DNA of 64,000 bases from Levilactobacillus brevis (GTDB lineage: Bacteria; Bacillota; Bacilli; Lactobacillales; Lactobacillaceae), in assembly GCA_003666485.1 (NCBI GenBank), contig CP032931.1:1364001-1428000 (forward strand), given 5' to 3'. Shown one piece after another: positions 60,552 to 64,000 of the stretch. Under the pieces are notes generated by a model that was given only the letters and a program-made list of their open reading frames with translations, was not told the DNA's origin and did no database searches. The stretch's first letter is position 1. Every line of letters starts with the position of its first letter. Both the position numbers and the translations under genes were made by a program.

Positions 60552-62354
60552 ATGGATCTGACGGCAGCGCAACAAGTGTTAAAACAAGTCTTTGGCTACG
60601 ATGAATTTCGACCGGGCCAAAAAGCAGTGATCGAACACGTCTTGGCGGGGGATAACAGCCTAGCCATCATGCCGACCGGGGGCGGAAAGTCCCTGTGTTA
60701 CCAAATCCCTGCGATGCTCTTTGCGGGCATCACGGTGGTCGTGTCACCGCTGATCTCTCTAATGAAGGATCAGGTCGATGCGTTAAATGACAGCGGCATT
60801 CCCGCAACGTTTATCAATAGTTCTTTAGAGTGGCCGGACATCCAAGAACGCTTGGCTGCCCTGCACAACGGCGAGTATAAATTACTCTATATTGCGCCCG
60901 AACGTTTGGATTCGGCGGCTTTCATTCAGTCATTGGCGCGCCTGCCAATTGACCTGTTGGCGGTGGACGAGGCCCACTGTATTTCCCAATGGGGCCATGA
61001 CTTTCGGCCGAGTTACTTGGCACTGAGTACGGCCATCGAACAGCTCCCGACGCATCCGCAGGTGTTGGCGTTAACGGCAACGGCCACTGAGCAAGTGGCG
61101 ACCGACATTCGCCAGCAGTTGCGCATCGACGCGGCCAACGAGGTCAATACCGGCTTTGCTCGGGATAATTTGAACTTAACGGTGGTCAAGGACCAGGATA
61201 CTGACCGCTACATTTTGGATTATCTGAAGGTTAACGCGGGCGAGGCAGGCATTATTTATGCTAGTACGCGTAAGGAAGTCGACCGGGTCACCAAACTACT
61301 CCAGCGTCATCACATTGACGTGGCCCCGTATCATGCAGGACTGGCCGAGGAGATTCGGCGTCAAAATCAAGAGGACTTCCTTTACGACCGCGTTCAGGTC
61401 ATGGTGGCCACCAACGCTTTTGGTATGGGCATCGACAAGAGCAATGTGCGCTTCGTCATTCATGCGCAGGTGCCTGGGACACTGGAAGCGTATTACCAAG
61501 AGGCCGGCCGGGCGGGACGTGACGGTCTACCTAGCGAGGCCATCTTGTTATACCGCGCGTCAGACTTGCAGATTCAGCGGTTCTTCATCGACCAATCGGA
61601 AATGGATGAGGAGCATCGCCAGCGGGCTTACCGTAAATTACAGGTCATGAACCACTACGCCAATACGCAGGGGTGCCTGCAGCAGTTCATCCTTCATTAC
61701 TTCGGTGAGGAGTCGGCCCCGTGTGGCCGCTGTAGTAATTGTTTGGACGACCGAGAAGCCCAAGACGTCACCACGGATGCCCAGAAGATTCTGTCTTGCG
61801 TGATTCGTCTGCGTTCCCGGTATGGCAAGGCCGTGGTCGCCCAGGTACTGACGGGGGCACACAATCAGCGGGTCTTAGAACAGCATTTGGACGAGGTCAC
61901 GACCTACGGCATCATGCGGGGCCAGCGGCAAAAGGCAGTCGGTGAGCTGATCGATTTTTTGACGGCGGCGGGCTATTTAGCCAGTGTTGGCGGGCAGTAT
62001 CCGACCTTGAAGGTCACGGCTGAAGGCGGTGCGGTATTGAAGGGTGAGACCCAGGTCTTCCGGAAAATGGCGCGGCAGGTCAAACGGCTGGCACCAGAAG
62101 ACGACGAGCTCTTCGAACAGCTGCGCGCATTGCGGCGAAGTTTGGCCGAAGACATCGGCAAGCCGCCGTTCGTCATTTTCTCGGACAGAACCCTGCATGC
62201 CATTTGCGAAGCGCTCCCCGTCGATGATCAAGACTTCCTCGATGTGAAGGGTGTTGGTCAGAGTAAGTTGGATAAGTATGGTGAAGACTTTATGGCCATT
62301 ATTCGCGAGTATGTGGCGAACAAGGGTCAGGCATCAGAAGAGACGGCAAATTAA
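60552..62354 (+). CDS. recQ: ATP-dependent DNA helicase RecQ
   Basis: A 600-residue 3'-5' helicase for recombination and repair. Walker A in MPTGGGKSLCYQIP (about 40-53), DEAHC, motif VI QEAGRAGRDG, then the RQC zinc site (CLQQFILHYFG, CGRCSNCLD) and a C-terminal HRDC domain (from about 515, LRALRRSLAEDIGKPPFVIF). Start ATG after AAGGAG. Single gene with terminator. Confidence 0.95.
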   Translation: MDLTAAQQVLKQVFGYDEFRPGQKAVIEHVLAGDNSLAIMPTGGGKSLCYQIPAMLFAGITVVVSPLISLMKDQVDALNDSGIPATFINSSLEWPDIQERLAALHNGEYKLLYIAPERLDSAAFIQSLARLPIDLLAVDEAHCISQWGHDFRPSYLALSTAIEQLPTHPQVLALTATATEQVATDIRQQLRIDAANEVNTGFARDNLNLTVVKDQDTDRYILDYLKVNAGEAGIIYASTRKEVDRVTKLLQRHHIDVAPYHAGLAEEIRRQNQEDFLYDRVQVMVATNAFGMGIDKSNVRFVIHAQVPGTLEAYYQEAGRAGRDGLPSEAILLYRASDLQIQRFFIDQSEMDEEHRQRAYRKLQVMNHYANTQGCLQQFILHYFGEESAPCGRCSNCLDDREAQDVTTDAQKILSCVIRLRSRYGKAVVAQVLTGAHNQRVLEQHLDEVTTYGIMRGQRQKAVGELIDFLTAAGYLASVGGQYPTLKVTAEGGAVLKGETQVFRKMARQVKRLAPEDDELFEQLRALRRSLAEDIGKPPFVIFSDRTLHAICEALPVDDQDFLDVKGVGQSKLDKYGEDFMAIIREYVANKGQASEETAN

Positions 62355-62367
62355 TGCAGACAAACAA

Positions 62368-62418
62368 AGGGCTTCAACGCCTTGCCGCTCAGTGCGGTGG
62401 GACGTTGAAGCCCTTTTT
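62368..62418. terminator. Terminator of recQ
   Basis: AGGGCTTCAACG pairs with CGTTGAAGCCCT and is followed by TTTT; it may also serve the converging GH51 gene. Confidence 0.88.
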
Positions 62419-62439
62419 AATGCCTAGTAAAACTGTAAA

Positions 62440-63930
62440 TTAGTTTTGAACCTTGATCCGGAACATGTTCCAGGACAAGGGGTGTAACGTGGTCTTGAGG
62501 ACGTTGTTATCCAGGGTGACCTGTTTATTTGGTTGAATGGCCATTTGCTGGTCCTCGTTGGTCTGCTTGATGTCATAGCCATAGAACTGAGTGGCTTCAA
62601 TGACGCTTTCGGCGTTCAAGTCGCTCAGGTCAGTGGTGAAGTCCATGGCGTCTTCACCCTTGTTTTCGGCGAAGATCACGACTTCGGAGGCGTCTGGGTT
62701 GTAAACGGCCAAGCTGTCGAGGTAAGGCACGTCCTTGAAGTCCTTGCTGTCGTAAGTGTCAGCGGTTTGCTTAGGTGTTAAGGCAATACCGCGGCCATAC
62801 TTGGAGACTTGCATGAACGGGAAGAAGATGGATTGCAGCCAGATGCCTTGGTCATCGGTCATGATTGGGGCAATGACGTTGACCAGTTGTGCCAGGCAGG
62901 CAATCTTAACGCGGTCAGCGTGCTTGAGCAGGGTGATCAGCATGGTCCCAACCATCAGGGCATCTTCAAAGTTGTAGTGGTCTTCCAGCAAGTGGGGGGC
63001 GTTTTGCCAAGGCGCGGTCTCATCGTCTTGTTTGTGGGAGTGGTACCACACGTTCCATTCGTCCAAGGCCAAGTTCAGCGTCTTGGTACTGTGCTTGCGG
63101 GCTTTGACCGCGTCACAGACCGCCACGATACCGCTGATGAATTCATCAAAATCACGGGACTTCGCCAAGAAGTTGTGGAGGTCGTTTTCCTCATTATCGT
63201 AGTAACGGTGCAAGGACAGGTAGTCCACGTCATCGTAGGTATGATCGAGCACGGTTTCTTCCCAGCTACCAAACGTTGCCATTTCACGGGTGGAGCTGCC
63301 GCTGACGACTAAGTCGATGTCGGGATCGACTAGGCGCATCACCTTGGCCGTTTCGTGGGCCAGGCGACCGTATTCTTCGGCGGTCTTGTGACCGATCTGC
63401 CAGTCACCGTCCATTTCGTTGCCCAGGCACCAGGTCTTGATGTTAAAGGGCTTCTCGGCACCATTTTGCTTCCGCAGGTCGCTCCAGTAAGTGCCACCAG
63501 GGAAGTTGCAGTATTCCACCAGGTTACGGGCGGCATCAATGCCACGGCTCCCCAGGTTGACCGCCATATCGGGACGCGTGCCCGTTTGCTGGGTCCATTT
63601 CATGAATTCATGGAGGCCAAATTGGTTGGTTTCAATGCTGCGCCAAGCCAGGTCGAGGCGCGTCGGGCGGTCTGCCTTGGGACCAATGCTGTCTTCCCAG
63701 TTGAAGCCAGAGACGAAGTTACCACCGGGGTAACGAATCAAGTCGATGTTCAGGTCCTTGACCGCCTTGACGACGTCTTGACGGAAGCCATTCTCATCGG
63801 ACTTGGGGTGACCGGGGTTGTATAAGCCGTCGTAAACGCCACTGCCGAGATGTTCGATTAAAGCACTGTAAACCCGATCATCAATTTTAGAAATTTGATT
63901 GGTGGGGTCAACTGTTAGTTTTCCTTGCAT
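62440..63930 (-). CDS. abfA: Alpha-L-arabinofuranosidase (GH51)
   Basis: A 496-residue glycosidase that removes arabinofuranose from arabino-oligosaccharides. The acid/base Glu172 is in CLGNEMDG and the nucleophile Glu291 in LALDEWNVW; NFVSGFNWEDSIGP is the family signature near residues 71-84. No signal peptide, so it acts on imported oligosaccharides in the cytoplasm. RBS AAGGAGG. A terminator-like hairpin 40 bases upstream shows that another minus-strand gene lies just outside the window. Confidence 0.92.
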   Translation of the reverse strand: MQGKLTVDPTNQISKIDDRVYSALIEHLGSGVYDGLYNPGHPKSDENGFRQDVVKAVKDLNIDLIRYPGGNFVSGFNWEDSIGPKADRPTRLDLAWRSIETNQFGLHEFMKWTQQTGTRPDMAVNLGSRGIDAARNLVEYCNFPGGTYWSDLRKQNGAEKPFNIKTWCLGNEMDGDWQIGHKTAEEYGRLAHETAKVMRLVDPDIDLVVSGSSTREMATFGSWEETVLDHTYDDVDYLSLHRYYDNEENDLHNFLAKSRDFDEFISGIVAVCDAVKARKHSTKTLNLALDEWNVWYHSHKQDDETAPWQNAPHLLEDHYNFEDALMVGTMLITLLKHADRVKIACLAQLVNVIAPIMTDDQGIWLQSIFFPFMQVSKYGRGIALTPKQTADTYDSKDFKDVPYLDSLAVYNPDASEVVIFAENKGEDAMDFTTDLSDLNAESVIEATQFYGYDIKQTNEDQQMAIQPNKQVTLDNNVLKTTLHPLSWNMFRIKVQN

Positions 63931-63969
63931 GGATGTAATTCCTCCTTGAGTAGGGTGTGTATAAGAAAA

Positions 63970-64000
63970 GAGGAACGACCAGACTGGCCATCCCTCTCAG
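63970..64000 (-). terminator. Terminator of a gene beyond the window edge
   Basis: On the minus strand GAGGGATGGCCAG pairs with CTGGTCGTTCCTC and is followed by TTTTC. Confidence 0.7.

Noticed and set aside
1..64000. tRNA or rRNA genes
   Set aside because: No cloverleaf with a GGTTCGANTCC-type arm or rRNA-like sequence was found on either strand.

Overview
The window looks like a chromosome segment of a heterofermentative Lactobacillaceae bacterium, most like Levilactobacillus. The evidence is the gene set (oppABCDF, pepN, pepD, HelD, type I CoaA, GH51 arabinofuranosidase), AGGAGG-type ribosome sites, frequent TTG starts, and GC near 50% outside one AT-rich block. The genus is an inference.

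Region by region. 0-6 kb: APC permease, a Nudix/guanylate-kinase-like pair, a Fur-family regulator, and two envelope proteins. 7-10 kb: a four-gene polar amino-acid ABC importer. 10.6-12 kb: hflX. 12-20.6 kb: an oligopeptide importer with two tandem oppA genes. 21.5-30 kb: an operon read here as sulfoquinovose catabolism by the transaldolase route (aldehyde dehydrogenase, GPH symporter, transaldolase, isomerase, YihQ-type sulfoquinovosidase). Its last gene is split by an ISL3-family insertion with an 8-bp target duplication. 30-40 kb: a decayed type I toxin-antitoxin-like locus, a histidine phosphatase, a CPA2 antiporter, helD, coaA, a GNAT acetyltransferase and guaA. 40-53 kb: an AT-rich accessory block starting at the 3' end of guaA. 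It holds XRE regulators with duplicated flanks, small secreted cationic proteins (several with a PKSxRGTW motif), an IS1380 element, an IS66 remnant, two flavodoxins and many broken genes. 53-64 kb: pepN, pepD, a disulfide oxidoreductase with an OhrR-like regulator, recQ and a GH51 enzyme.

The most striking unexplained signal is a set of roughly 190-bp intergenic repeats. Family 1 has eleven copies and family 2 has three, all between bases 1 and 37,000 and in both orientations. Each copy has long complementary ends and internal hairpins. Between copies the two arms change together so that pairing is kept, which argues for selection on (or conversion of) a folded RNA or single-stranded DNA. 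The two families differ in sequence but share the same layout.

How the genes work together: the peptide importer, PepN and PepD form a peptide-scavenging route. The sulfoquinovose operon would release sulfoquinovose from its glycosides, isomerise it, move the three-carbon sugar part into glycolysis and oxidise the sulfolactaldehyde. With the glycosidase interrupted, the strain may still use free sulfoquinovose. All functions are assigned by reading motifs, without database searches.
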